Source: Pseudomonadota bacterium (GTDB lineage Bacteria; Pseudomonadota; Gammaproteobacteria; Burkholderiales; Thiobacillaceae). Taken from it: 20,045 nt of DNA. Numbering within the stretch: position 1 is the stretch's first letter; every line of letters starts with the position of its first letter. Shown piece after piece: positions 1 through 7,144 of this stretch. Under the pieces are notes generated by a model. It saw nothing but the letters and a program-made list of their open reading frames with translations. It did not search any database and had not been told where the DNA came from. A program made the translations under genes and the position numbers. The stretch covers positions 1-20,045 of the forward strand of contig JAKBJA010000165.1 in the NCBI GenBank assembly GCA_021836225.1. Direction: 5' to 3'.

Positions 1-194
1 GTCAGCATGCTGGACGAGATGCACAGCAGCCAGAACACGAAAAACCCGATGGTGTAGGCGGCGATACGATGCTCGATCAGCGCCTCGCCGCGATACATGA
101 TCTCCAGCGGGTCGAACAGGGTGGTGAAGATGATGTCCGCCACCCCGGCAACGAGGAAGGACGGCCACAGAATCTGGATAATGCGCTGCATCAT
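1..194 (-). CDS. Unknown small membrane protein, N-terminal part
   Basis: The window edge cuts this gene, so only the first 64 residues are visible. The start is ATG at 194 (a second ATG follows at once), preceded by a good GAGGAG ribosome site at about 201-208. The visible protein is hydrophobic, with two likely membrane segments: one near residues 5-25 (ILWPSFLVAGVADIIFTTLF) and one near residues 47-62 (YTIGFFVFWLLCISSS), separated by a short charged loop (YRGEALIEHR). It lies 25 bp behind the DUF3149-like gene and is the last visible member of the cbb3 oxidase operon, so a role with the oxidase is plausible but only inferred from position. I do not recognise the family. Confidence 0.7.
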   Translation of the reverse strand, partial: MMQRIIQILWPSFLVAGVADIIFTTLFDPLEIMYRGEALIEHRIAAYTIGFFVFWLLCISSSML

Positions 195-219
195 GGCGTG
201 CTCCTCGACAAGATCGCGA

Positions 220-354
220 TCACTCTTCCGGGTTGTTCATCTTGCGCTTGTACCAGACCACCAGGTAAACCGCCATGCCGATGATGAACAGGATGGTGAA
301 CAGGCTCAACAGGCCGATCGGGTGGGTAAACAACAAGTTGAATACGACGTCCAT
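220..354 (-). CDS. DUF3149-like 44-residue single-span membrane protein
   Basis: A very short gene of 44 residues, starting MDVVFNLLFTHPIGLLSLFT and ending in a basic then acidic tail (WYKRKMNNPEE). It has one membrane segment at about residues 14-34. The layout of a short amphipathic head, a Pro-Ile-Gly turn, one helix and a charged tail resembles the DUF3149 family of tiny proteins from betaproteobacteria; I match it from memory. The start ATG lies one base after the ccoH stop codon, with GGGAGAC inside the end of ccoH as ribosome site, so translation is probably coupled to ccoH. No function is known. An assembly or accessory role for the cbb3 oxidase, like CcoQ or CcoS, is inference from position. 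Confidence 0.75.
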   Translation of the reverse strand: MDVVFNLLFTHPIGLLSLFTILFIIGMAVYLVVWYKRKMNNPEE

Positions 355-355
355 T

Positions 356-886
356 TCAGTCTCCCTTGGGTTGCGCGGTGGATTCAGCGCCTGTCTTCAG
401 GGTGACAGGCTGGCTGAATGGGGTGTGCAGCACGCCCGACAGCCGCCAGGCGGCCGTGACATCGGTCAGTTGGGCGTGCCATTTGCCGTCCGGCAGGGCG
501 GGCAGCGACGTGCGGTAGTGTCCTCCGCCGGCATGGCTGAGAACGAGCGTCTGATCCATGCCCTGACGGGTCGGGTGGGCCAGCGTGAGCGTCAGTAGCT
601 CGGGATACGCCTGCATGCGCCCACCCAAGGCCAGCGTCAGTGCACCCGCTTTATTCTGCAGTGTTGCGGTCAGTGCCAGCGCACGCGCGGCGTCATCGCG
701 CGCCAGCGTCTGGTTGATGGCAAGCCCGGCCTTGTAATAGTCGCCGACCACCAGGCCGTCGGCACTGGTGGCCGCGATCCACACGGTGGTGATTCCGGCA
801 ATGACCGCCGCTGCCGGCAGGCTGATGAGAAACCACGGCCAGGGCTCGCGATACCAGGGTTTGGAGTGCAGGGCGGGATTCGTCAT
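356..886 (-). CDS. ccoH: CcoH/FixH-type cbb3 oxidase assembly protein
   Basis: A 176-residue FixH-family protein. In this family a single-span inner-membrane protein helps assemble or stabilise cbb3 cytochrome oxidase. The N-terminus (KPWYREPWPWFLISLP) is the characteristic start, leading into one membrane helix at about residues 17-40, followed by the conserved DGLVVGDYYKAGLAIN stretch at 44-59. The rest is a periplasmic beta-rich domain. It begins 4 bp after the ccoG stop codon, so the two are surely co-transcribed. The GH order is standard for cco operons. The length is typical of the family. No ccoI (copper ATPase) or ccoS is visible in the window; they may lie past the left edge or elsewhere. 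Confidence 0.9.
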   Translation of the reverse strand: MTNPALHSKPWYREPWPWFLISLPAAAVIAGITTVWIAATSADGLVVGDYYKAGLAINQTLARDDAARALALTATLQNKAGALTLALGGRMQAYPELLTLTLAHPTRQGMDQTLVLSHAGGGHYRTSLPALPDGKWHAQLTDVTAAWRLSGVLHTPFSQPVTLKTGAESTAQPKGD

Positions 887-890
887 GTCG

Positions 891-2306
891 TCACCGGTTG
901 AAGAATTTGGTGGCCACGTCGTCCTTGATGCGCGGATCGTCGGTGGCCTGGATGGTGAACGTCACCTCGATCGAGCGACCCTTCAGTTCGACCGGATCCG
1001 CAATCAGGCTGACGGGGATGTCGATGGTCTGCAGCGGCTCGGCGACGATGTCCCGCGTGCCGGTCACTACCTGCAGGCCTTCGATGCCTTGTGCCTGGAT
1101 GGTATAACGATGCGGCTGGCCGTCCTTGTTGATGAGTTGCAGGCGGTAGACGTTTTCGATCATGCCTTCGTCGGTTTCCTTCGACAGTGCCACGCGGTCG
1201 CGCACCACGTCGACACGCAGCGGCACGCGGGTGGCGAGGCTGTAGACGAAGGCACCGCCGATGACCAGCATCAGCGCGCTGTACAGCAGCGTGCGCGGGC
1301 GCAGGATGTGGCGAACGATGCCGGCGTCGGGATACTTGCCTTTGACCACGTTCTCGGTGGTGTAGCGGATCAGCCCGCGCGGGTAGCCCATCTTGTCCAT
1401 GATCTGGTCGCAGCCGTCGATGCAGGCGGCGCAGCCGATGCATTCGTACTGCAGGCCGTTGCGTATGTCGATACCAGTGGGACAGACCTGCACGCAGACG
1501 CCGCAGTCGACGCAGGTGCCCAGCCCCGCTGCCTTGTAATCGGTCTTCTTGCTGCGCGGTCCGCGCGGTTCGCCGATGGAGCTGTCGTAGGTCACGGTCA
1601 GCGTGTCGGAGTCGAACATCACGCTCTGGAAGCGTGCATAGGGACACATGTACTTGCACACCTGCTCGCGCATGAAGCCGGCATTGCCCCAGGTGGCAAA
1701 GCCATAGAACAGGATCCAGAACGTTTCCCACGGGCCGAGGCTGAAGCGCATCACTTCCGCCGCCAGGGTCTGGATCGGGGTGAAATAGCCGACGAAGGTG
1801 AATCCGGTCCACAACGCGATCAGCAGCCACACCAGATGCTTGAGCCCGCGCCGGCGCAACTTCTCGGCGTTCCACGGCGACTTGTCGAGTTTCTTGCGCG
1901 CGATGTGGTCGCCTTCCAGCCAGCTTTCCACCCACATGAAGATTTCCGTGTAGACCGTCTGCGGGCAGGCATAGCCGCACCACAGCCGCCCGGCCACTGC
2001 CGTAAAGAGGAACAGCGCCAGCGCGGATAGAATCAACAGGCCGGTGAGATAGACGAAATCCTGCGGCCAGAACACCAGGCCGAAGATGTAGAACTTGCGT
2101 GCGGCCAGGTCGAACAGCACCGCCTGGCGGTTGTCCCACTGCAGCCAGGGCAGGCCGTAATACACGAGCTGGGTGAGCAGCACCAGTGCGATGCGCCAGT
2201 TGGCGAACACGCCATGCACCGCACGCGTCTGGATGGTTTGCCGGATCGCGTAGAGCTGCTGCTCGATCGGGGCATCGGCGGAGGCGGGCTGCTTGTCGTC
2301 TGTCAC
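891..2306 (-). CDS. ccoG: CcoG, cbb3 oxidase assembly Fe-S membrane protein
   Basis: A 471-residue polyferredoxin-type membrane protein. CcoG/RdxA reduces Cu(II) to Cu(I) for building the CuB centre of cbb3 oxidase. Membrane helices are visible at about 38-56, 83-105, 157-175, 194-210 and 338-356. Cysteine motifs are WCGYACPQ (C110, C114) and CKYMCPY (C217, C221), both typical of CcoG. Two ferredoxin-like clusters follow: CVDCGVCVQVC (C265, C268, C271, C275) and CIGCAACIDGC (C289, C292, C295, C299). The C-terminal 110 residues form a periplasmic Ig-like domain, as in the family. It sits 105 bp after ccoP; that gap holds stem-loops. The length is normal and all expected cysteines are present. 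Confidence 0.95.
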   Translation of the reverse strand: MTDDKQPASADAPIEQQLYAIRQTIQTRAVHGVFANWRIALVLLTQLVYYGLPWLQWDNRQAVLFDLAARKFYIFGLVFWPQDFVYLTGLLILSALALFLFTAVAGRLWCGYACPQTVYTEIFMWVESWLEGDHIARKKLDKSPWNAEKLRRRGLKHLVWLLIALWTGFTFVGYFTPIQTLAAEVMRFSLGPWETFWILFYGFATWGNAGFMREQVCKYMCPYARFQSVMFDSDTLTVTYDSSIGEPRGPRSKKTDYKAAGLGTCVDCGVCVQVCPTGIDIRNGLQYECIGCAACIDGCDQIMDKMGYPRGLIRYTTENVVKGKYPDAGIVRHILRPRTLLYSALMLVIGGAFVYSLATRVPLRVDVVRDRVALSKETDEGMIENVYRLQLINKDGQPHRYTIQAQGIEGLQVVTGTRDIVAEPLQTIDIPVSLIADPVELKGRSIEVTFTIQATDDPRIKDDVATKFFNR

Positions 2307-2329
2307 TGCAATTTTCCGTGGAAGGCTGG

Positions 2330-2402
2330 GCCGCTTGAATGCACTGTCAGATGAACTCGGCCCAATGCACTCAAGCGGCTCGCCGGATGCGATCCGGCGA
2401 GC
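2330..2402 (-). repeat. Double stem-loop between ccoP and ccoG
   Basis: Two inverted repeats lie in the 105-bp ccoP-ccoG gap. The ccoP-proximal one is perfect: an 11-bp arm GCTCGCCGGAT (2378-2388), a 3-base loop and its complement (2392-2402). Next to it, 14-bp arms at 2330-2343 (GCCGCTTGAATGCA) and 2366-2379 pair with one mismatch, which is a G-U pair when transcribed on one strand. The outer arm overlaps the perfect hairpin by 2 bases, so the two can nearly stack. On the transcribed minus strand no U-run follows, so a full terminator is unlikely. An intercistronic stabiliser or attenuator separating ccoNOQP from ccoGH is a reasonable inference. Confidence 0.65.
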
Positions 2403-2411
2403 GCCTTTTAC

Positions 2412-3332
2412 TCACTGCTTCTGGGACAGGCTGTACACATACGCCGTCAGCAGATGCAGCTTGGCTTCCTTGTTGGACGTGGTGCCGAGCGTCTGGTCGA
2501 GGCCGGGCATCACGCCGTTTCGGCCCTTGGCGATGCTCTCGATGATGGCTGCTTCGGAGCCGCCGTACAGCCACACCTTGTCGGTGAGGTTGGGCGCGCC
2601 CATCGCCTGCATGCCGGTGCCGTCGGGCATATGGCAGGCGGCGCAGTTTTCCTCGAATTTCGGCTTGCCTGCAGCAGCCAGCGCGGCGTCGTGCTGACGT
2701 CCGGACAGCGACAGCACATAGTGGGCCACGGCCTTGGTGCCATCAGCGCCCAGCGCGTCGCCCAGCGCGGGCATCACCCCGGCACGGCCGTCGGTGAGGG
2801 TGGCCTTGATGGTGTCGGGATCGCCACCGTAGAGCCAGTCGCCGTCGGTCAGGTTGGGAAAGCCGCGGGCGCCGGCGGCATCCGAACCATGACATTGCGA
2901 GCAGTAGGTCAGGTAGAGGTTCCTGCCGATGGCTCGCGCATTCTGGTCGGCGGCGACCGTGGCGATGTCCTGCTGCAGGAAACCAGCATACACCGGCTGG
3001 AACTGGGCTTCGGCCTTTTGCACTTCGGCCTCGTATTCGCCCAGTTGTGTCCATTTCAGCAGACCAGGATAGTTGCCCAGCCCCGGCCACAGCGCAAGAT
3101 AGGCCACGGCAAACAGCAGGGTGCCGTAGAACAGCCCCAGCCACCAGCGCGGCAACGGGTTGTTGAAGTCCTGCAGGTCCTCGTCCCAGGTGTGCTCGAT
3201 CAGCTCCGGCTTCTCGCCGGGTGCGAGCTTGCGGGTGGTCTGCGAGCGCAGGAAGAAAAAGGTGCCGATGATGCTCACCACGGTGATGACGCTGATGTAG
3301 ATCGGCCAGAAGCCGTGTGTGAAATCACTCAT
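2412..3332 (-). CDS. ccoP: cbb3 oxidase subunit III, dihaem cytochrome c (CcoP)
   Basis: A 306-residue membrane-anchored dihaem cytochrome c that passes electrons into the cbb3 oxidase. Two membrane segments are visible at about residues 8-28 and 64-84, as in the two-helix type of CcoP. The conserved HTWDEDLQDFNNPLPRWW stretch (47-64) precedes the second helix. Two haem-binding motifs follow, CSQCH (144-148) and CAACH (230-234), with likely axial methionines M187 (GVMPAL) and M275 (GVMPGL). Each haem domain carries the repeated NLTD...WLYGG motif. Its start overlaps the ccoQ stop (ATGA). The order NOQP is standard. Confidence 0.96.
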   Translation of the reverse strand: MSDFTHGFWPIYISVITVVSIIGTFFFLRSQTTRKLAPGEKPELIEHTWDEDLQDFNNPLPRWWLGLFYGTLLFAVAYLALWPGLGNYPGLLKWTQLGEYEAEVQKAEAQFQPVYAGFLQQDIATVAADQNARAIGRNLYLTYCSQCHGSDAAGARGFPNLTDGDWLYGGDPDTIKATLTDGRAGVMPALGDALGADGTKAVAHYVLSLSGRQHDAALAAAGKPKFEENCAACHMPDGTGMQAMGAPNLTDKVWLYGGSEAAIIESIAKGRNGVMPGLDQTLGTTSNKEAKLHLLTAYVYSLSQKQ

Positions 3333-3496
3333 TGCTTGTCTCCTTTTTTGGCTGGCGTGTCGTCTTCGCTGAAGGGCAGCTTGCCAGCGTCTTCAAAACG
3401 CTTCTTGTTGCCCTTGCTGTAGGCCCACCAGACGATGCCGATGAACACCACGATGAAGATGGCCGTAACGATGCCGCTGATGGTTCCGCTGTCCAT
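3329..3496 (-). CDS. ccoQ: cbb3 oxidase subunit CcoQ
   Basis: A 55-residue single-span protein starting MDSGTISGIVTAIFIVVFIG. The membrane helix covers about residues 5-26, followed by WWAYSKGNKKRFEDAGKLPF, which is the signature CcoQ tail (conserved W.AY...K..F..A..LPF). CcoQ stabilises the assembled oxidase. The start ATG is 6 bp after the ccoO stop and has only a weak ribosome site, so coupling to ccoO is likely. The stop overlaps the ccoP start by the sequence ATGA. The 76-residue open frame over the same place in another phase is a shadow. Confidence 0.93.
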   Translation of the reverse strand: MDSGTISGIVTAIFIVVFIGIVWWAYSKGNKKRFEDAGKLPFSEDDTPAKKGDKQ

Positions 3497-3502
3497 GCTG
3501 GT

Positions 3503-4108
3503 TCAGTTCTTGGGGGCGTGGGAGCCCAGCACCTGCAGGTAGGCGATGACTGCATCCATCTCGGTCTTGCCTTCCAGCTCGGCGGGCGCGTTGGCGATTT
3601 CTTCTTCGCTGTAGCCGTGGCCGACCATGTTCAGCGTGCGCATCTTTTTCTGGATAGCGGTGTCCTTCAGCGGACGGTCGAGCCAGGGATAGGCCGGCAT
3701 GTTGGATTCCGGCACGACATCGCGCGGGTTCATCAGGTGCGCGTAGTGCCAGGCGTCGGAATAACGCCCGCCAACACGCTGCAGATCGGGACCGGTGCGC
3801 TTGGAACCCCACAGGAAGGGGCGGTCGTAGACGAATTCGCCGGCCACCGAATAGTGGCCATAACGCTCGGTCTCGGCGCGGAACGGACGCACCATCTGCG
3901 AATGACAGCCGACGCAGCCTTCGCGGATGTAGACGTCGCGCCCTGACAGCTGCAGGGCGGTGTAGGGCTTCAGGCCCGCTACCGGCTGGGTCATCGAGGT
4001 CTGGAAGAACAGCGGCACGATCTGCACCAGTCCGCCGATGCTGACGACGAGGATGGTCAGCACGATCAGCAGACCGATGTTCTTTTCTATGGTTTCATGC
4101 GAAATCAT
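3503..4108 (-). CDS. ccoO: cbb3 oxidase subunit II, monohaem cytochrome c (CcoO)
   Basis: A 201-residue monohaem cytochrome c, part of the catalytic core that delivers electrons to CcoN. An N-terminal membrane anchor covers about residues 11-33. It is followed by the periplasmic haem domain with [13 protein letters not shown] (C65, C68, H69) and the likely axial methionine M137 in [11 protein letters not shown]. The stretches [28 protein letters not shown] (split here as positions 82-109) and [11 protein letters not shown] are CcoO hallmarks. The start ATG is 15 bp after the ccoN stop and has a clear GGGAGA ribosome site. The length matches the family. Confidence 0.96.
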   Translation of the reverse strand: MISHETIEKNIGLLIVLTILVVSIGGLVQIVPLFFQTSMTQPVAGLKPYTALQLSGRDVYIREGCVGCHSQMVRPFRAETERYGHYSVAGEFVYDRPFLWGSKRTGPDLQRVGGRYSDAWHYAHLMNPRDVVPESNMPAYPWLDRPLKDTAIQKKMRTLNMVGHGYSEEEIANAPAELEGKTEMDAVIAYLQVLGSHAPKN

Positions 4109-4123
4109 GTTTCGGTCTCCCTA

Positions 4124-5545
4124 TTAGGCGTGGACGGCTTGCGGGATTGCGGCGTCATTCACCACGCGTCCCTGGCGAACGGTCATCCATACGTTCCAGG
4201 CCATCAGCAGCATGCCGCTGAAGAACAGCGCGCCGCCGAGCAGACGAATGCCGTAGAACGGGTACATGGTGTTGAGCACCTGGGCGAAGCTGTAGGTCAG
4301 CGTGCCGTCGGCATTCGCCGCGCGCCACATCAGGCCCTGCGCCACCCCGGCGATCCACATTGAGGCGATGTAGAGCACGACGCCGATGGTCGACCACCAG
4401 AAATGCCATTCGATGAGCTTGGTGCTGTACATCGATTCGCGGCCGAACAGGCGTGGAATCAGGTAGTACATGGAACCGATGGTGATCATCGCTACCCAGC
4501 CCAGCGCGCCGGAGTGCACGTGGCCGATGGTCCATTCGGTGTAGTGGCTCAATGCGTTGACGGTCTTGATCGACATCATCGGACCCTCGAAGGTCGACAT
4601 GCCGTAGAACGACAGCGCGGTGACGAGGAACTTGAGGATCGGGTCGGTGCGCAGTTTATGCCACGCGCCGGACAGCGTCATGATGCCGTTCATCATGCCG
4701 CCCCACGACGGCGCCAGCAGCATCAGCGAGAACACCATGCCGAGGCTCTGCGCCCAGTCGGGCAGGGCGGTGTACTGCAGGTGGTGCGGGCCGGCCCACA
4801 TGTAGATGAAGTTGAGCGACCAGAAGTGGACGACCGACAGGCGGTAGGAGTAGATCGGGCGGCCGGCCTGCTTCGGAATGAAGTAATACATCATGCCGAG
4901 GAAGGCGGTGGTGAGGAAGAAGCCCACTGCGTTATGGCCGTACCACCACTGCACCATCGCGTCCTGCACCCCGGCGTAGGCCGAGTACGACTTGGTGAAC
5001 GTCACCGGCAGTTCAGCGCTGTTGACCAGATGCAGGATCGCAATGGTCAGGATGTAGGCGCCGAAGAACCAGTTCGACACGTAGATGTGCTTTGTCTTGC
5101 GCTTGATGATGGTGCCGAAGAACACCAGCACGTAGGCCACCCACACCGCCGTGATCAGGAGGTCGATCGGCCATTCCAGTTCAGCGTATTCCTTGCTGCT
5201 GGTGTAGCCCAGCGGCAGGGTGACGGCGGCCAGCACGATGACCGTCGTCCAGCCCCAGAAGGTGAAGGCTGCGAGCTTCTCGGCCCAAAGACGTGTCTGG
5301 CAGGTGCGCTGCACGATGTAGTAGGAAACTGCGAACAGGCCCGAGCCGCCGAAGGCGAAGATCACCGCATTGGTATGCAGCGGTCGAAGACGTCCGTAGG
5401 AAAGCCATTCAATGCCGAAGGTCAGGTCCGGCCAGATCAGCTGCGCAGCCAGGATGACCCCGACCAGCATCCCGACGATCCCCCACACCACCGTCATGAT
5501 GGCGAACTGGCGGACGACCTTATAGTTGTAGGTTGTCGCTTCCAT
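4124..5545 (-). CDS. ccoN: cbb3 oxidase catalytic subunit I (CcoN)
   Basis: The 473-residue haem-copper oxidase subunit with about 12 membrane helices; it reduces O2 to water with high affinity. I chose ATG at 5545 ([14 protein letters not shown]) because GGGAGACG lies just upstream; an ATG 36 bp earlier lacks support. By fixed offset from the Pseudomonas stutzeri enzyme the ligands are all present: H57 and H344 for low-spin haem b, H342 for haem b3, and H204, H254 and H255 for CuB. The cross-linked tyrosine is Y248, and E320 in STFEGPMMS corresponds to the haem-contacting glutamate. First gene of the operon; its upstream region is described separately. Confidence 0.97.
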   Translation of the reverse strand: MEATTYNYKVVRQFAIMTVVWGIVGMLVGVILAAQLIWPDLTFGIEWLSYGRLRPLHTNAVIFAFGGSGLFAVSYYIVQRTCQTRLWAEKLAAFTFWGWTTVIVLAAVTLPLGYTSSKEYAELEWPIDLLITAVWVAYVLVFFGTIIKRKTKHIYVSNWFFGAYILTIAILHLVNSAELPVTFTKSYSAYAGVQDAMVQWWYGHNAVGFFLTTAFLGMMYYFIPKQAGRPIYSYRLSVVHFWSLNFIYMWAGPHHLQYTALPDWAQSLGMVFSLMLLAPSWGGMMNGIMTLSGAWHKLRTDPILKFLVTALSFYGMSTFEGPMMSIKTVNALSHYTEWTIGHVHSGALGWVAMITIGSMYYLIPRLFGRESMYSTKLIEWHFWWSTIGVVLYIASMWIAGVAQGLMWRAANADGTLTYSFAQVLNTMYPFYGIRLLGGALFFSGMLLMAWNVWMTVRQGRVVNDAAIPQAVHA

Positions 5546-5579
5546 ACACGTCTCCCGTGATTGATAACTGGATTGGTAC

Positions 5580-5606
5580 ATGCGAATGTGGCGATGTATT
5601 TCGCAT
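5580..5606. promoter_or_regulatory. 7-13-7 inverted repeat in the ccoN leader
   Basis: ATGCGAA at 5580-5586 and TTCGCAT at 5600-5606 are perfect complements separated by 13 bases, centre to centre 20 bp, about two helical turns. It lies 35-61 bp upstream of the ccoN ATG, just past the predicted start point. It could be an operator for a dimeric regulator or an RNA hairpin in the leader. It is not an FNR/Anr box (TTGAT-N4-ATCAA), and I saw no clean FNR box in the gap 5546-5767. Confidence 0.4.
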
Positions 5607-5615
5607 ATGAGGATA

Positions 5616-5645
5616 AATGTATCTATTTATAATTGAATGTGTCAA
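5616..5645 (-). promoter_or_regulatory. Predicted sigma-70 promoter of the cco operon
   Basis: On the minus strand a perfect -35 hexamer TTGACA (5640-5645) is followed after 18 bases by TACATT (5616-5621, 4 of 6 matches to TATAAT), in a locally AT-rich stretch. The start point would be near 5609, giving a leader of about 64 bases. The -35 is overlapped by the palindrome GTCAAGTTGAC (5641-5651), a possible operator. Prediction by eye only. Confidence 0.45.
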
Positions 5646-5651
5646 GTTGAC
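5641..5651. promoter_or_regulatory. Palindrome GTCAAGTTGAC over the ccoN -35
   Basis: A perfect 5-1-5 palindrome overlaps the predicted -35 hexamer of the ccoN promoter. Its half-site TTGAC resembles one half of an FNR/CRP-family site, but the spacing (1 base instead of 4) does not fit that family. A different regulator or chance are both possible. Confidence 0.3.
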
Positions 5652-5767
5652 GCACCCCGATGCGATCAGGATATTTTGGCAAAGTGTTGTTTACTTGCGA
5701 ATAAAAAGGCATCCCTGTTTTTATGTCAGATTTGAATACTGTATAGCTCAGTTTCCACGCAAGCGAT

Positions 5768-6421
5768 ATGCACCATATCTCAAAACCCACTACGACCCGC
5801 ATCTGCATCATCCGCCACGGCGAAACCGACTGGAACGTGCAGAAACGCATTCAGGGCCATACCGACATCCCGCTCAACGAGACCGGACGGGCGCAGGCGC
5901 TGGCGATGGCGTTCAACGCGGCGCATCACCGGTTCAATGCGATTTACAGCAGCGATCTGCTGCGGGCAACGGAAACGGCGCAGGTGCTGGCACAGCGGGA
6001 GGATCACGAGGTGAAATGCCTGCCGCAGTTGCGCGAGCGGCATTTCGGACTGTTTCAGGGCATCACCGCCGAGCAGGGTGCCGAGCGTTACCCGGACGCG
6101 TATGCGCACTATGTGGCGCGTGATCTCGATTACGATTTCGGGACGGGCGAGTCGCTGCGACGGTTCGCCGAACGGGTAGCGGACGGCATCGACTGGCTGG
6201 TGCGGCATCACAGGGGGCAGACGATTGCCGCGGTGAGCCACAGCGGCGTGCTGGATGTGGTGTACCGTCGCGCCACCGGGCGTCCGCTGCACACGCCGCG
6301 CGATTTCGTCATACCCAACTGTGCGCTCAACTGGTTCCATTTCGACGGCCAGGGCTGGCATCTGGAAGCCTGGGCCGATCGTCACCATCTGCACGAGGTG
6401 TTGACGGAGGCACCGGAATGA
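5768..6421 (+). CDS. Histidine phosphatase (phosphoglycerate mutase-like) family protein
   Basis: A 217-residue branch-1 histidine phosphatase. The catalytic motif is IIRHGETDWN (phospho-acceptor H17), followed by IQGHTDIPLNETGRAQA, the arginine-bearing SSDLLRATETA (R66), the acid ERHFGLFQG (E90) and the second histidine H158 in AVSHSGVLD. This fits the GpmB/CobC/PhoE-like group acting on small phosphoesters; the substrate cannot be told from sequence. No good ribosome site precedes the ATG, and no earlier in-frame start exists because a stop codon lies at 5744. It overlaps gpmA by ATGA, so both are probably made from one message. The gene is divergent from ccoN across a 222-bp gap. Confidence 0.88.
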   Translation: MHHISKPTTTRICIIRHGETDWNVQKRIQGHTDIPLNETGRAQALAMAFNAAHHRFNAIYSSDLLRATETAQVLAQREDHEVKCLPQLRERHFGLFQGITAEQGAERYPDAYAHYVARDLDYDFGTGESLRRFAERVADGIDWLVRHHRGQTIAAVSHSGVLDVVYRRATGRPLHTPRDFVIPNCALNWFHFDGQGWHLEAWADRHHLHEVLTEAPE

Positions 6422-7143
6422 ACGCACCCGTAGATTGGATGGTGTTGTTCCGCCACGGCCACAGCGAGTGGAATCTCACCGACCGTTTTACCGGATGGAC
6501 CGACATTCCGCTGACCGAAGTCGGCCTCGCCGAGGCGGCCGCGGCGGGGCAGCGGCTGGCGCAGGCGGGGTTTGCCTTCGACGAGGTGCATGGCTCGGTG
6601 CTGCAGCGCACTCGCCAGACCGTCGAGGCGCTGCTGGCCGCGATGGGCACGCCGGACGTGCCGCTGTTCACCACCTGGCGACTGAACGAGCGGCATTACG
6701 GCGCGCTGCAGGGCATGAACAAGCGCGAGATTTTTTCGACCTGGGGCGAGGAGGCTTCACGCCGCTGGTGGCGCGGTTATTTCGAACCGCCGCCAGCGCT
6801 CGATCCCGACGACCCGCGCCATCCGCGCTTCGATCCGCTGTATGCGGCGCTGGACCCCAAGGAGTTGCCGGCCAGCGAAAGCCTGCGCGACTGCCAGCGG
6901 CGTACCCTGCCGTACTGGCACGACGTGCTGGTGCCGCGCCTGCGCGCGGGACGCCGTCTGCTGGTGGTGAGTCACGGCAACACCCTGCGCGGGCTGGTGA
7001 TGCATCTGGACGGCCTCTCCGCCGAGGCCATGGAGCGGGTGGAGATTCCGTCCGGGGTGCCGATGGTGGTTCGCTTCGCGCCCGATCTTTCTGTGATCAG
7101 GCGCGAGTGGCTGGACATCCCGTCCGCCGCCCCAGCCGCCTGA
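6418..7143 (+). CDS. gpmA: 2,3-bisphosphoglycerate-dependent phosphoglycerate mutase
   Basis: A 241-residue dPGM that interconverts 3- and 2-phosphoglycerate in glycolysis and gluconeogenesis. It has LFRHGHSEWN (phospho-histidine H13), FTGWTDIPLTEVG, LQRTRQT, ERHYGALQGMNK (E91 as acid), the WWRGYFEPPPALD segment, SESLRDCQRRTLPYW, SHGNTLRGLVMHLDGLS (H186) and IPSGVPMVV. These are the family blocks in order, including the long insert that separates GpmA from the shorter phosphatases. A strong GGAGG ribosome site (6406-6410) lies inside the preceding gene, and the starts and stops overlap (ATGA). The stop codon is one base from the end of the convergent ald gene. Confidence 0.93.
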   Translation: MNAPVDWMVLFRHGHSEWNLTDRFTGWTDIPLTEVGLAEAAAAGQRLAQAGFAFDEVHGSVLQRTRQTVEALLAAMGTPDVPLFTTWRLNERHYGALQGMNKREIFSTWGEEASRRWWRGYFEPPPALDPDDPRHPRFDPLYAALDPKELPASESLRDCQRRTLPYWHDVLVPRLRAGRRLLVVSHGNTLRGLVMHLDGLSAEAMERVEIPSGVPMVVRFAPDLSVIRREWLDIPSAAPAA

Positions 7144-7144
7144 G

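Noticed and set aside
5640..5654. FNR/Anr box at the ccoN promoter (TTGAC...TTCAA and TTGAA...GTCAA)
   Set aside because: The half-sites are there but the spacing is 3 bases instead of 4 and the halves are imperfect.
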